Source: Mycolicibacterium chlorophenolicum
GTDB taxonomy: Bacteria > Actinomycetota > Actinomycetes > Mycobacteriales > Mycobacteriaceae
Direction of reading: 5' to 3'
Assembly (NCBI RefSeq): GCF_001044235.1
Contig: NZ_JYNL01000068.1
Span: forward strand, 414 to 64,413
DNA length: 64,000 nt
Each line of letters starts with the position of its first letter. The first letter of the stretch is position 1. Below, one piece after another: positions 34,610 to 44,229 of this stretch. The position numbers were made by a program, and so were the translations under genes. The notes beneath the pieces were generated by a model. That model was not told the origin of the DNA and searched no databases. It saw only the letters and a program-made list of their open reading frames with translations.

Positions 34610-35218
34610 TCAGTCGAACGTGGGCGGTTCGGTGCGGGAGCGCTTCAGTTCCCAGAAGTGCGGGTACGACGCGAAGATCACCGACGCGTCCCACAGCTTG
34701 CCGGCCTCCTCGCCGCGCGGGATCTTCGACAGCACGGGCCCGAAGAACGCCACACCGTTGACGTGGATCGTCGGGGTGCCCACGTCGTCGCCGACGGCGT
34801 CCATGCCCTCGTGGTGGCTCTTGCGCAGCGCCTCGTCGTAGGCGTCGGACTCGGCGGCGTCGGCGAGTTCGGCAGGCAGGCCGGCCTCGGCGAGCGACTC
34901 CGTGATCACCTGGGTGAAGTCCTTGTTGTCCTGGTTGTGGATCCGCGTGCCCATCGCCGTGTACAGCGGGGCGAGCACCTCGGGGCCTTTGCTCTGCTCG
35001 GCGGCGATGGCGACCCGCACCGGTCCCCACGCCTTCTTCATCATCTCCAGGTACTCCTCGGGCAGGTCCCTGCCCTCGTTGAGCACGGCGAGGCTCATCA
35101 CATGAAAGTTGACCTCGATGTCGCGGACCTTCTCCACTTCGAGGATCCAGCGCGAGGTGATCCAGCACCACGGGCACAGCGGGTCGAACCAGAAATCGGC
35201 GCGGGACTTCTCGGTCAT
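34610..35218 (-). CDS. DsbA-like mycothiol-dependent oxidoreductase (Rv2466c type)
   Basis: The 202-residue protein has the thioredoxin-fold active site [12 protein letters not shown] (Cys15, Cys18) with an inserted helical domain, and the cis-Pro loop GTPTIHVNG. It is the orthologue of Rv2466c, a mycothiol-using reductase that activates the thienopyrimidine prodrug TP053. It has no signal peptide and acts in the cytosol. AAGGAG lies before the ATG. It is divergent from pepN, as in M. tuberculosis. Confidence 0.9.
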   Translation of the reverse strand: MTEKSRADFWFDPLCPWCWITSRWILEVEKVRDIEVNFHVMSLAVLNEGRDLPEEYLEMMKKAWGPVRVAIAAEQSKGPEVLAPLYTAMGTRIHNQDNKDFTQVITESLAEAGLPAELADAAESDAYDEALRKSHHEGMDAVGDDVGTPTIHVNGVAFFGPVLSKIPRGEEAGKLWDASVIFASYPHFWELKRSRTEPPTFD

Positions 35219-35297
35219 GGGATCTCCTTGTCGAGTCGGTGACAGACGTCAATACGGCTCAACCCATGACGCCCGTCCTGTCTTCCCGGGTTGAGAC

Positions 35298-35303
35298 TAA
35301 TGT
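35298..35303 (+). promoter_or_regulatory. -10 box of a probable leaderless pepN promoter
   Basis: TAATGT lies 8 nt before the GTG start at 35312, with no ribosome site between. Confidence 0.45.
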
Positions 35304-35311
35304 TGACGGGC

Positions 35312-37897
35312 GTGGCCCTTCCTAATCTGACGCGCGACCAAGCCGCCGAACGCGCCGCCCTGATCACCGTCGACAGCTACCGCGTCACCCTCGATCTGAC
35401 CGACGGCGACGGTGCGCCGAGCGAGACGACGTTCCGGTCGGTGACGACCGTCGAGTTCGACGCGCTCGCCGGCGCCGACACCTACCTCGACCTCGCCGCC
35501 GACACGATCCGCAGCGCGACGCTCAACGGCGCCGACATCGACGTGTCGGGCTACGACGAGTCCACCGGCATCCCGCTGACCGGGCTGGCCAAGCACAACG
35601 TCGTCGTCGTCGACGCGGACTGCCGCTACTCCAACACCGGTGAGGGCCTGCACCGCTTTGTCGACCCGGTCGACGACGAGGTGTACCTGTACTCGCAGTT
35701 CGAGACCGCTGACGCGAAGCGGATGTTCGCCTGCTTCGATCAGCCCGACCTGAAGGCGGCGTTCGACATCACGGTCACCGCACCCGGGCACTGGGAGGTG
35801 ATCTCGAACGGCGCCACCACGGACGTCACCTGGGACGGCAAGGCCAAGCAGCACACCTTCAAGGCCACCCCGCGGATGAGCACCTACCTGGTCGCCCTGA
35901 TCGCCGGCCCGTACGCCCGCTGGGACGACGTCTACTCCGACGACCACGGCGACATCCCGCTGGGGATCTTCTGCCGCAAGTCGCTCGAAGAATTCATGGA
36001 CGCAGATCGCCTGTTCACCGAGACCAAACAGGGATTCTCCTTCTACCACAACAACTTCGGCACGCCGTACGCATTCGGCAAGTACGACCAGCTGTTCGTG
36101 CCGGAGTTCAACGCGGGCGCGATGGAGAACGCGGGAGCGGTGACGTTCCTCGAGGACTACGTGTTCCGCTCCAAAGTCACCCGGTACTCCTACGAGCGCC
36201 GCGCCGAGACCGTGCTGCACGAGATGGCCCACATGTGGTTCGGCGACCTCGTCACCATGCAGTGGTGGGATGACCTGTGGCTCAACGAGTCCTTCGCGAC
36301 CTTCGCGTCGGTGCTCTGCCAGGCCGAGGCCACCGAGTACACGCAGGCGTGGACGACGTTCGCCAACGTGGAGAAGTCGTGGGCCTACCGGCAGGACCAG
36401 TTGCCGTCGACCCACCCGGTGGCCGCCGACATCCCGGACCTGCACGCCGTCGAGGTGAACTTCGACGGCATCACCTACGCCAAGGGCGCCAGCGTGCTCA
36501 AGCAACTGGTGGCCTACGTCGGGCTGGACGCGTTTCTCGCCGGCCTGCGCGACTACTTCCGCGACCACGCCTTCGGCAACGCGACGTTCGGCGATCTGCT
36601 TGGCGCGCTGGAGAAGTCGTCGGGCCGCGACCTGTCGGGCTGGGGTCGGCAGTGGCTCAAGACCACCGGGCTGAACACCCTGCGGCCGGACTTCGACGTC
36701 GACGGTGACGGCGCGTTCACCCGGTTCGCGATCGAGCAGGGCGGCGCGAAGCCCGGGGCGGGCGAGACCCGCGTGCACCGGCTGGCCGTCGGCATCTACG
36801 ACGACGACGCGTCGGGCAAGTTGGTGCGGGTGCACCGCGAGGAGCTCGACGTCGAGGGCGCGACGACGGAGGTGCCGGGGCTGCGCGGAGTGTCGCGCGG
36901 CAAGCTGATCCTGGTCAACGACGACGACTTCACGTACTGCTCGCTGCGCCTGGACCCCGACTCCCTGCAGACCGTGCTCGCGCGGATCGCCGACATCGCC
37001 GAACCGCTCCCCCGCACGCTCGCGTGGTCGGCGGCCTGGGAGATGACCCGCGACGCCGAACTGCGTGCCCGCGACTTCGTCGCCCTGGTGATGAGCGGCC
37101 TGCACGCCGAGTCGGAAGTCGGTGTGGCGCAGCGCCTCCTGCTGCAGGCGCAGACCGCGCTGGGGTCGTACGCCGATCCGCAGTGGGCCGCCGAGAACGG
37201 TTGGCCCGCCTTCGGGGACAAGCTGCTCGACCTCGCCGGCGAGGCCGCACCCGGGTCGGACCACCAGCTGGCGTTCGTCAACGCGCTGTGCACGTCGGTG
37301 CTCTCCCCGAATCACGTCGCGGTGCTGTCGACGCTCCTCGACAACGAGCCGGCCGCGGTGAACCTGGAGGGACTGGTGGTCGACACCGACCTGCGCTGGC
37401 GGGTGGTGACGGCGTTGGCACGCGCGGGCGTGCTGGACGCCGACGGCCCGGAGACGCCGCTGATCGACGCGGAAGCTCAGAACGACCCGACCGCGGCCGG
37501 GCGGCGGCATGCCGCGGCAGCGGCCGCGGCGCGCCCGCAGGCAGCGGTGAAGGAGTCGGCCTGGCAGCAGGTGGTCGAGGACGACACGCTGGCCAACATC
37601 ACCGCGCGGGCGATCATCGGCGGCTTCGTGCAGCCCGGCCAGGGTGAGCTGCTGGCGCCGTTCCGGGACCGCTTCTTCGGCGCGATCTCGGGGGTGTGGG
37701 AGCGACGGTCCAGCGAGGTTGCCCAGACCGTGGTGGTCGGGCTGTATCCGTCGTGGGACATCAGCGCCGACGCGCTCGAGGCGGCCGACGGGTTCCTGGC
37801 CGACCCGGAGGTGCCGCCGGCGCTGCGCCGGCTGGTGCTCGAGGGCCGCGCCGGCGTGGAGCGCTCGCTGCGGGCGCGGGAGTTCGACGCCCGCTGA
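35312..37897 (+). CDS. pepN: Aminopeptidase N
   Basis: The 861-residue M1 metallopeptidase has the exopeptidase motif GAMENAGA, the zinc site HEMAHMWFGDLV with downstream NESFATF (Glu ligand), and a later Tyr region FDGITYAKGASVL. A long ERAP1-like helical C-domain follows. It removes N-terminal residues from peptides, downstream of Clp and proteasome. The GTG at 35312 gives MALPNLTRDQA, the conserved mycobacterial start (Rv2467). It is divergent from the DsbA-like gene. Confidence 0.96.
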   Translation: MALPNLTRDQAAERAALITVDSYRVTLDLTDGDGAPSETTFRSVTTVEFDALAGADTYLDLAADTIRSATLNGADIDVSGYDESTGIPLTGLAKHNVVVVDADCRYSNTGEGLHRFVDPVDDEVYLYSQFETADAKRMFACFDQPDLKAAFDITVTAPGHWEVISNGATTDVTWDGKAKQHTFKATPRMSTYLVALIAGPYARWDDVYSDDHGDIPLGIFCRKSLEEFMDADRLFTETKQGFSFYHNNFGTPYAFGKYDQLFVPEFNAGAMENAGAVTFLEDYVFRSKVTRYSYERRAETVLHEMAHMWFGDLVTMQWWDDLWLNESFATFASVLCQAEATEYTQAWTTFANVEKSWAYRQDQLPSTHPVAADIPDLHAVEVNFDGITYAKGASVLKQLVAYVGLDAFLAGLRDYFRDHAFGNATFGDLLGALEKSSGRDLSGWGRQWLKTTGLNTLRPDFDVDGDGAFTRFAIEQGGAKPGAGETRVHRLAVGIYDDDASGKLVRVHREELDVEGATTEVPGLRGVSRGKLILVNDDDFTYCSLRLDPDSLQTVLARIADIAEPLPRTLAWSAAWEMTRDAELRARDFVALVMSGLHAESEVGVAQRLLLQAQTALGSYADPQWAAENGWPAFGDKLLDLAGEAAPGSDHQLAFVNALCTSVLSPNHVAVLSTLLDNEPAAVNLEGLVVDTDLRWRVVTALARAGVLDADGPETPLIDAEAQNDPTAAGRRHAAAAAAARPQAAVKESAWQQVVEDDTLANITARAIIGGFVQPGQGELLAPFRDRFFGAISGVWERRSSEVAQTVVVGLYPSWDISADALEAADGFLADPEVPPALRRLVLEGRAGVERSLRAREFDAR

Positions 37898-37905
37898 CCC
37901 TCTCC

Positions 37906-37965
37906 GCGAGCGAGCGTGTGTGCACGCGACACGCCGCTCGCGGGCGGCAGTTCGCGCACGCTCGC
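37906..37965. repeat. Dispersed intergenic palindromic repeat, copy 2
   Basis: This is the second copy of the element at 106-164, starting 8 nt after the pepN stop. The shared blocks include GACACGCCGCTCG and CAGTTCGCGCACGCTCG. The arms GCGAGCGAGCGTG and CGCACGCTCGC are inverted. Confidence 0.75.
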
Positions 37966-37981
37966 GGCGCCCCAGCGCGCT

Positions 37982-37987
37982 TAAGCT
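37982..37987 (+). promoter_or_regulatory. -10 box of a probable leaderless promoter (HNH gene)
   Basis: TAAGCT lies 6 nt before the GTG at 37994. Confidence 0.5.
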
Positions 37988-37993
37988 ACCGCG

Positions 37994-38383
37994 GTGGCGG
38001 TCAACAGTCGCAGGACCAGAGCGGCGCGCAGGCGCAAACGCCGGGTCGCGGCCGTCGTCAACGACCTCACCGACGCGCAGTGGACGGCGATCAAGGCCGC
38101 CTGGAACGGGTGCGCGTACTGCGGAGCAACCACCGGAACGCTGCAGCGCGACTGCGTGATGGCCATCTCGCGCGGCGGCCGCTACACCGTCGACAACGTG
38201 GTGCCCGCGTGCGGGGCGTGCAATGCCAGCAAATGCAACGACGAGGTCACCGGCTGGCTGCGCCGCAAGCGACTCGACGAGCGGCTGTTCCTCGAGCGCT
38301 ACGTGCAGATCCGCGCCGACCTGATCGCCGCGGACGCCGAACGTGCAGTCACGGTAGTCGCCGAGTCGCCGCAGCTACCGTGA
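37994..38383 (+). CDS. Small HNH endonuclease-like protein
   Basis: The 129-residue protein opens with a very basic stretch (SRRTRAARRRKRR). It has an HNH zinc module: CAYCGATTG, then CVMAISRGGRYTVDNVVPACGACNASKCN. The first His of the classic DH pair is replaced by VM, so nuclease activity is uncertain, while the structural cysteines are intact. The GTG start is supported by a leaderless -10. No restriction or methylase partner lies nearby. Confidence 0.75.
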   Translation: MAVNSRRTRAARRRKRRVAAVVNDLTDAQWTAIKAAWNGCAYCGATTGTLQRDCVMAISRGGRYTVDNVVPACGACNASKCNDEVTGWLRRKRLDERLFLERYVQIRADLIAADAERAVTVVAESPQLP

Positions 38384-38396
38384 GTGCACTCTCGCG
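38383..38396. repeat. Half copy of the fdhD-clpX palindrome flank
   Basis: AGTGCACTCTCGCG is identical to 12003-12016. Both copies sit in a gap between convergent stops. Here the opposing arm is missing, and the copy directly follows the HNH gene stop. Confidence 0.5.
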
Positions 38397-38400
38397 AAGG

Positions 38401-38877
38401 TCAGCGGGGTGAGACGCCGGCCGACAGCACGCGGATGCCGCTGATCAGCCCGTCGATCAGGTTGCCCTCGCGGAACGATGCCGCCGCGGCCGACACCCCC
38501 AGCGGGGCCGCCTCTTCGATGCCGCGGCCCTTGACCTGCGAGCCGTAGACCACCTCGATCGCGCGCTGGTTCGGTGACACGGCGAGCAGCACCGCGTTGT
38601 CCGGAGTCGGGACCCGGCCCAGGATCGCGCGCGCCGACGCCGCGGTGTCCTCCCCCAGATCGCCGATGTACACCGCGAAGCGCGCCTGGGCCGACCGCGA
38701 CCCGTACTTCAGCGCGTTGTCGAGGACCACCAGCTGCTTGGTCGGGAACGGGTAGTGCACCGACAGCTCGCCGGGCTCGGTGACCCCGGAGATGCGTCCG
38801 CTCGCGGTGACCACCGAGCCGTACGGCAGCTCGGCGAGGTCGTAAGCGCCTGCCCGGGTGATCTCACCACTTGCCAC
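38401..38877 (-). CDS. DUF5130 protein (Rv2468c type), possible respiratory supercomplex factor
   Basis: The 158-residue protein is the syntenic Rv2468c/MSMEG_4692 homologue, with [25 protein letters not shown] and [29 protein letters not shown], a TPM-domain-like pattern. From memory, the M. smegmatis protein was found with the III2-IV2 supercomplex and called PRSAF1. It has no membrane segment. The GTG at 38877 overlaps the end of ctaJ by 14 bp, which supports a shared role. Confidence 0.75.
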   Translation of the reverse strand: MASGEITRAGAYDLAELPYGSVVTASGRISGVTEPGELSVHYPFPTKQLVVLDNALKYGSRSAQARFAVYIGDLGEDTAASARAILGRVPTPDNAVLLAVSPNQRAIEVVYGSQVKGRGIEEAAPLGVSAAAASFREGNLIDGLISGIRVLSAGVSPR

Positions 38878-39097
38878 TTGCGCCGCCTCCGATCGTCAGG
38901 TGTGAACCGTGGCCACCGTGGCCGTGATCTGCCGGCTCGTCGGCCGCCCACAGGATGGGGTCGTGCGTCCACGTCTCCGCGATGTTGTACGTCGCGGGAT
39001 GCGGGCTCTTCTTGCGGTAGATGAGCAGCGACAGCACACCGGCCAGAGCCAGCGGTATCACCAAGAAACTCGCGTGCACCAGAGCAGTGTTGTTCAC
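38864..39097 (-). CDS. ctaJ: Small membrane subunit of cytochrome aa3 oxidase (CtaJ-like)
   Basis: The 77-residue protein has one helix ([19 protein letters not shown]) followed by [27 protein letters not shown] and a His-rich end ([11 protein letters not shown]). By position it matches MSMEG_4693, which I recall as CtaJ, an actinobacterial accessory subunit of the III-IV supercomplex. The GTG at 39097 has TACGGT 6 nt upstream. It overlaps the DUF5130 gene. Confidence 0.72.
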   Translation of the reverse strand: MNNTALVHASFLVIPLALAGVLSLLIYRKKSPHPATYNIAETWTHDPILWAADEPADHGHGGHGSHLTIGGGASGKW

Positions 39098-39103
39098 GGG
39101 CAA

Positions 39104-39109
39104 ACCGTA
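39104..39109 (-). promoter_or_regulatory. -10 box of a probable leaderless ctaJ promoter
   Basis: On the minus strand TACGGT, 6 nt, then the GTG start. Confidence 0.5.
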
Positions 39110-39122
39110 ACGCACCGGCCGT

Positions 39123-39788
39123 TCAGGCCGCGCCCTCACCCAGGTATCTGACCCACGCGGGATCGAGTTCCTTGACGCTCGAGAGCAGCCGCCAGTGCTG
39201 GCCCTTGGGCGGCATCGGGGTGGCGCGCAGGCTCCAGCCCAGTTCGCTCAGCAGCCGGTCGGCCTTGCGGTGGTTGCAGGGCGAACACGCCGCCACGCAG
39301 TTCTCCCACGAGTGGTCGCCGCCCCGGCTGCGGGGAATGACGTGGTCGACGGTGTCGGCCTTGGCCCCGCAGTAGGCGCACCGGAAGCGGTCGCGATGCA
39401 TGAGCGCCGCCCGCGTCATGGGCACCCGCGCCCGGTACGGAACCCGGACGTAAGTCCGCAGCCGGATCACCGACGGCACCACGATCGTCCTGCTGGCCGA
39501 GTGGATCACCGGCCCCATCGGGTCGTCGTGCACGACGTCGGCCTTGCCGCACATCACCATGATCACGGCCCGGCGCATCGGCAGCGCGGTCAGCGGTTCG
39601 AACGTCGAATTCAGCAGGAGCACCCGTCGGCGCCCCCAGATCGAGGGCTCGGCCGTCGCGGCGGGGCGGGTGTCGGGTGCGGGCACCACGCTGTGCAGCG
39701 CGCGCGCCGTCGTACTGGCTGTCGGCCCGGGAGAGCCCGTCGCGGTCCGGTGGTTCCGGTGGCCGCGTCCGTTCTTGCGCTGCGCCAT
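39123..39788 (-). CDS. HNH endonuclease family protein (Rv2469c type)
   Basis: The 221-residue protein has a Pro/Thr/Ala-rich N-terminus. A conserved domain follows ([33 protein letters not shown], split here only by its own sequence), then a complete HNH motif: [19 protein letters not shown] with [19 protein letters not shown] and H residues and both CxxC pairs are present. The ATG at 39788 has GGAGGA six nt upstream. The family is conserved across actinobacteria and its target is unknown. Confidence 0.85.
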   Translation of the reverse strand: MAQRKNGRGHRNHRTATGSPGPTASTTARALHSVVPAPDTRPAATAEPSIWGRRRVLLLNSTFEPLTALPMRRAVIMVMCGKADVVHDDPMGPVIHSASRTIVVPSVIRLRTYVRVPYRARVPMTRAALMHRDRFRCAYCGAKADTVDHVIPRSRGGDHSWENCVAACSPCNHRKADRLLSELGWSLRATPMPPKGQHWRLLSSVKELDPAWVRYLGEGAA

Positions 39789-39946
39789 ACGTCCTCCGAC
39801 CGACAGTCCACCATGGATCCCTTCCGACCGCACGACAATTCTCGTCGTGTTCGCAGGTCAGTCCGATGAACATCTCGTGACCGCACGCCGGGGACAGGTA
39901 GCCGATTACTCATGCCGACCCGGCGCGACGCCGTCAGACTGTGCCC

Positions 39947-41104
39947 ATGACCGCCGGGGGAACCAACATCGATGACAGCGACTACGTGCGGTATCGGCCG
40001 GCTCTGGCCGTCGTCCCCCCCGGCGAGGAGGAGCTGATCTCCAAGCTGGTCCGCGATCTGCGCACGAACAACCGCTACCAGTTCGCGAAGAGCCGCATGT
40101 TCGCGAAGTACCGCAGGCACGGCCGACCCCATGCGATCCGCGACGCGCACGCCAAGAGTTGCGCCGTGCTGCACGGCGAGCTGACCGTGCACGACGCCCT
40201 CGACCCGCCGCTAAGGCAGGGCATGTTCGCCCGGCCGGGCGCCACCTTCCCGGTGATCGCCCGGATCTCACAGACCTCGGGGGCGATCCGCTCGGATCAG
40301 GTGCGCGGCGTGCGCGGCCTCGGCCTGAAGATTCTCGGGGTGACCGGTGCCAGCGGGGAACGCGCCGACGCACGCTTCGCCGACACGAACCAGGACTTCG
40401 TGTTCGTCACCGAGCCGGCGTTCCTGTTCCGCGACGCCGCGGACTACGCCAAGGCCGGGATGCGCACCGCCAGGGCGCTCACCGCACTGCCCGACGGCGG
40501 GATGCTGCTGATCAACCGGATGCTGCGGGCCGCGCGCCGGGCCAGGCAGCGGTCCGGCCGCGACCTGCCGGCCAAGCTGCGGGTGTTCGCCGAACCCAAC
40601 CACCATCCGCTGCGTCAGACGTTCTACACCGCCGCGCCGGTGCGCTTCGGCGACTACGTGGCGAAGCTGCGGGTGGCGCCGACCCCGCAGACCGTTGCCG
40701 CGGCGGTTCCGGCGACGATCGAGGACGGCCCGTACGACGCCGCCTCGCGGGCCGTCGTCGCCTACTTCGCGGCCGGGGCCGCCGAATACGAGGTGGCGGC
40801 CCAGCTGTGCACCGCGGGCATGCCGATCGAGGACGCCACCGTCGAGTGGTCCGAGGACCGGTCGCCGTACCGGCCGGTGGCGACCCTCCGCTTTCCTGAG
40901 CAAACGGGATACGGGGAGGCGCTTCGCGACTTCGCCGACGACGGGCTCACGTTCAATTCGTGGCGGGGCATCGCCGAGCACCGGCCGCTGGGCTCCATCA
41001 ACCGGCTCAAGTTGCGGGTGTACGAGGCGTCGAGCGAATTCCGGCACTCCCGCAACGGCACCCCCTACGTCGAGCCCGCGGACCTGTCGACGTTCCCGAA
41101 ATGA
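39947..41104 (+). CDS. Catalase-like heme protein
   Basis: The 385-residue protein is shorter than monofunctional catalases. It keeps a distal His in RDAHAKSCAVLHGEL, an Asn region ADTNQDFVFV, and a late RLKLRVYEASSEFRHSRNG with the Arg/Tyr pattern of the proximal heme ligand. It resembles the catalase-family/allene-oxide-synthase-like group. Peroxidase, hydroperoxide lyase or catalase activity is possible. The ATG at 39947 was used; a GTG two codons upstream is an alternative. It is divergent from the HNH gene. Confidence 0.78.
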   Translation: MTAGGTNIDDSDYVRYRPALAVVPPGEEELISKLVRDLRTNNRYQFAKSRMFAKYRRHGRPHAIRDAHAKSCAVLHGELTVHDALDPPLRQGMFARPGATFPVIARISQTSGAIRSDQVRGVRGLGLKILGVTGASGERADARFADTNQDFVFVTEPAFLFRDAADYAKAGMRTARALTALPDGGMLLINRMLRAARRARQRSGRDLPAKLRVFAEPNHHPLRQTFYTAAPVRFGDYVAKLRVAPTPQTVAAAVPATIEDGPYDAASRAVVAYFAAGAAEYEVAAQLCTAGMPIEDATVEWSEDRSPYRPVATLRFPEQTGYGEALRDFADDGLTFNSWRGIAEHRPLGSINRLKLRVYEASSEFRHSRNGTPYVEPADLSTFPK

Positions 41105-41136
41105 GGTCCCCGGCCGTCCGCCGCGGCTAACCCCCG

Positions 41137-41171
41137 GCCATTAGCGAGAATTGGCGGTCGCCCGCCATTAG
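41137..41171. promoter_or_regulatory. GCCATTAG direct repeats before the LuxR-type regulator
   Basis: GCCATTAG occurs at 41137-41144 and 41164-41171, 27 bp apart. The second overlaps the TAGACT -10 box (41169-41174), which lies 8 nt before the ATG. They may be binding half-sites for autoregulation. Confidence 0.35.
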
Positions 41172-41182
41172 ACTCCCATGAC

Positions 41183-43777
41183 ATGCCGCACGGTTGGCAG
41201 TTGCTCGACCGCCCCCGAGAATTCGACGCGGTCCGTTCTGCGCTGACCGGCGCCGGCTCCTACGGCGTGGTGCTGGTCGGCGATGCCGGCGTCGGCAAGA
41301 CGACGCTGGCGCGCTCGGTCACCGAATCCCTGCGCTCCCAAGTGCACTGGGTGGCCTCCACCGAATCGTCGCGCAGCATCCCGCTCGGGGTGTTCGCCCA
41401 CCTCGTCGGCGGCAGCTCTTCGCGCGATGCGACGGCACTGCTGGCGTCGGCACGCGAATCGCTTGTCTCACAGGGCAACAGCATTGTCGGAGTGGACGAC
41501 GCCCACCTGCTCGACGAGTTGTCGGCCACGCTGCTGCACCAGATGGCCGTCGATCAGACCGGCCGCATCCTGGCCACCGTGCGCAGCGGGGAACCGGTGC
41601 CCGACGCGGTGACGTCGCTGTGGAAGGACGGCTACCTGCGCCGGATAGAACTCCAGCCGTTCACCAAGCAGCAGAGCGTCCAGCTGGTCGAGTCGGTGAT
41701 CGGCGGGCGCCTCGAGGGTCTGTCGGCCGACCTGATGTGGGAGTCCTCCGGCGGTAATCCCCTGTTTCTACGGCACCTGGTGGAGGGATCCATCGACGCG
41801 GGCACCCTGAAGCGGGTCGACGACGTCTGGCAGCTGCGCGGTCCGACGGCCGTGCCGTCGGGGTTGGTGGCGCTGCTGGAGAGCCGGCTCGAGCATGCCG
41901 GCGACACCGTCCTGACCGCACTCAAACTGCTGGCGCTGTGCGAGCCCCTCGACATCGACGCGCTCACCGAACTCGCGGGCGACGCCGCCGTCGACGACGC
42001 CGAGATGCGCGGCCTGATCCGCTTCCAGCAGGACGGGCCCGTGCTCAACGCCCGCTTCAGCCACCCGCTGGTCGGCGACGTGGTGCGCAGCAAGGTGGGC
42101 CGCGCGGCCGAACGGCGGCTCAAGGGTCAGGTGGTGCAGATCCTGCGCCGGCGCGGACTCGACACCGCGGCCAGCCGGATCCGGATGGCGCAGCTGTCGA
42201 TCGACAGCGATCAGCCCGTCGACACCGAACTGCTCACCTCGGCGGCCAAGGACGCGATCTACCTGTCCAACCTGCCGCTCGGAGAACGCTTGGCGCGCAG
42301 GGCGTTCGAGCGGACGGGCAGCCTCGCCGACGGTGCCCTGCTGTCCCGGGCACTGCTGTGGCAGGGCAAACCCGCCGCCGCCGACGCGATTCTGGCCCAG
42401 TTCGCCCCGGCCGACCTCGACGAGGTGCAACTGGTGCAGTGGGGTGTGCCGAGGGCGTCGACGCTGTTCTGGTCGATGAGCGAGGTGGCCGCCGCACACG
42501 AGGTGCTCGCGCTGGCCAACGAGCGGGTCCGGCATCCTGCGCTGCGGCTCATCCTGGACGCCACCGAGGCCGCAATGGCCGTGCACGAGAACCGCATCGA
42601 GGAGGGCATCGCCGAAGCGCTGCGGGTGCTCGCCGATCCGCAGGCTCCCGATCAGGCCGTCGAGTTCGCCGCATTCGCCGCCGGTCTGGCGATGCCCGTC
42701 GCCGGCCGCGGCGACGAGTTCGAACCGATCGCCGCGCGGTGTCGCGCCGAGCAGAAGACCACCGACGGCATGATCCGGGTGATGGTCCGGTACTGCGACG
42801 TGCTCGCGCTGACGCACACCGGCCAATTCGACCTGGCCGACAAGAGGGCCGCCGCCTACGCCGACTTCTCGTCGGTCGGTCAGTTCCTCGCCTGGGCCAT
42901 CGCCAAGATCATGGCCGGCGCGGTCGCCACCGCCCGCGGCGACTTCCCCGAGGTCGTCTCGTCCATCGAGCAGGCCCTCGCCGCGCTGTCGGCGGAGAGC
43001 CCGCTGCCGTGGCAACTGCCGGGGCGGCTGCTGCTGGCGCGGGCCTACGCCGCGCTGGGCCGGATCGGTGAGGCCGAGCGCGTCCTCACCGACGCCGCCG
43101 AGCACTCGGGTCCGTCGATGGCGCTGCACGAACCTCAGCGACTGATCGCCCGGTCGTGGTACGCGGCCGCGAAGGGGATGGAGCGCAACGCCGTCGAACT
43201 GGCGCGCGCCGCGGCGGACAACGCCCACCGGTCCGGGCAGCACGCCTTGGAGGCCGAGGCGCTGCACCACGCGACGCGCTTCGGCGACCGCACCACCGCG
43301 GCCCGGCTCGCCGAACTGGCCGGCCTGGTCCACGGAAACCTCGCCGCGCTGTACGCCCGGCATGCCGCGGCCGTCGCCGCAGCGGACGCCGCCGCCCTGG
43401 AAGCGGTCAGCGCCGAGTTCGAGCGCGCCGGTCTGCTGCTGTCCGCCGCAGACGCGGCGGCGCAGGCGGCCCCGCTGTACGACGCCGCGGGCGATCGCCG
43501 CCGCACCAGCGAGTCCGGCGCCACGGCGCTGCGGCTCGCCGAGGCGTGCGGTGGGGCGACCACCCCGGCGATCCGGACCGCGGCGCGGCCGCTGCCGCTG
43601 ACGCCGCGGGAACGGGAGATCGCCGAACTGGTGTCGGCGGGGCTGTCCAACCGTGAGGTCGCCGAGCAGCTCACGCTGTCGGTGCGCACGGTCGAGGGGC
43701 ACGTCTACCGCGCCTGCTTCAAGCTCGACGTCGCCGACCGCGACGAGCTCGCCAGGGTGGTCGGCAAGAAGAGGTGA
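41183..43777 (+). CDS. LuxR-family regulator with AAA/NB-ARC-type ATPase domain (LAL type)
   Basis: The 864-residue protein has Walker A GDAGVGKTTLA (33-43) and Walker B IVGVDDAHLL near 102-111. A long helical, TPR/MalT-like middle rich in Ala and Leu follows. The C-terminal LuxR helix-turn-helix reads LTPREREIAELVSAGLSNREVAEQL, then LSVRTVEGHVYR. Such LAL regulators couple ligand and ATP binding to promoter activation. The target is unknown; truncated haemoglobin glbO starts 46 bp downstream and could be co-transcribed. Confidence 0.9.
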   Translation: MPHGWQLLDRPREFDAVRSALTGAGSYGVVLVGDAGVGKTTLARSVTESLRSQVHWVASTESSRSIPLGVFAHLVGGSSSRDATALLASARESLVSQGNSIVGVDDAHLLDELSATLLHQMAVDQTGRILATVRSGEPVPDAVTSLWKDGYLRRIELQPFTKQQSVQLVESVIGGRLEGLSADLMWESSGGNPLFLRHLVEGSIDAGTLKRVDDVWQLRGPTAVPSGLVALLESRLEHAGDTVLTALKLLALCEPLDIDALTELAGDAAVDDAEMRGLIRFQQDGPVLNARFSHPLVGDVVRSKVGRAAERRLKGQVVQILRRRGLDTAASRIRMAQLSIDSDQPVDTELLTSAAKDAIYLSNLPLGERLARRAFERTGSLADGALLSRALLWQGKPAAADAILAQFAPADLDEVQLVQWGVPRASTLFWSMSEVAAAHEVLALANERVRHPALRLILDATEAAMAVHENRIEEGIAEALRVLADPQAPDQAVEFAAFAAGLAMPVAGRGDEFEPIAARCRAEQKTTDGMIRVMVRYCDVLALTHTGQFDLADKRAAAYADFSSVGQFLAWAIAKIMAGAVATARGDFPEVVSSIEQALAALSAESPLPWQLPGRLLLARAYAALGRIGEAERVLTDAAEHSGPSMALHEPQRLIARSWYAAAKGMERNAVELARAAADNAHRSGQHALEAEALHHATRFGDRTTAARLAELAGLVHGNLAALYARHAAAVAAADAAALEAVSAEFERAGLLLSAADAAAQAAPLYDAAGDRRRTSESGATALRLAEACGGATTPAIRTAARPLPLTPREREIAELVSAGLSNREVAEQLTLSVRTVEGHVYRACFKLDVADRDELARVVGKKR

Positions 43778-43822
43778 CCGCCGGGTGAGCCCGGCGGGCG
43801 TGATGGACCACAATGGTCGGTG

Positions 43823-44212
43823 ATGGATCAACAATCGTTCTATGACGCGGTCGGCGGCCACGAAACGTTCCGCACCATCGTGTCGCGGTTCTATCAGCAG
43901 GTGCGCGACGACGAGATCCTGCGGCCGCTGTATCCCGAGGACGAACTCGACGCGGCCGAGGAGCGTCTGCTGTTGTTCCTCGAGCAGTACTGGGGCGGCC
44001 CGCGCACCTACTCCGAGCAGCGCGGGCACCCGCGGCTGCGGATGCGCCACGCGCCGTTCCGGATCGGCTATCTCGAGCGCGACGCGTGGCTGCGGTGCAT
44101 GCACACCGCAGTGGCCGAGATCGACGCCCAGACCCTCGACGACGCGCACCGCCAGGAGTTGATCGCCTACCTGGAGATGGCTGCGCAGTCGATGGTCAAC
44201 TCGCCGTTCTGA
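43823..44212 (+). CDS. glbO: Truncated haemoglobin O
   Basis: The 129-residue group II truncated globin has the signature [23 protein letters not shown] split across helices E-F, the proximal His in RHAPFRI, and Trp in [10 protein letters not shown]. It binds O2 tightly, supports respiration and scavenges NO or peroxide. The ATG at 43823 matches the M. tuberculosis Rv2470 start; GTG at 43820 would add one Met. It follows the LAL regulator and faces the minus-strand block ending at 44230. Confidence 0.95.
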   Translation: MDQQSFYDAVGGHETFRTIVSRFYQQVRDDEILRPLYPEDELDAAEERLLLFLEQYWGGPRTYSEQRGHPRLRMRHAPFRIGYLERDAWLRCMHTAVAEIDAQTLDDAHRQELIAYLEMAAQSMVNSPF

Positions 44213-44229
44213 GCGTCGCGAGCGAGGCG

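Noticed and set aside
37994-39788. Two HNH genes as a defence or restriction island
   Set aside because: The second is a conserved core gene (Rv2469c type) and the first has no methylase, helicase or toxin partner nearby.
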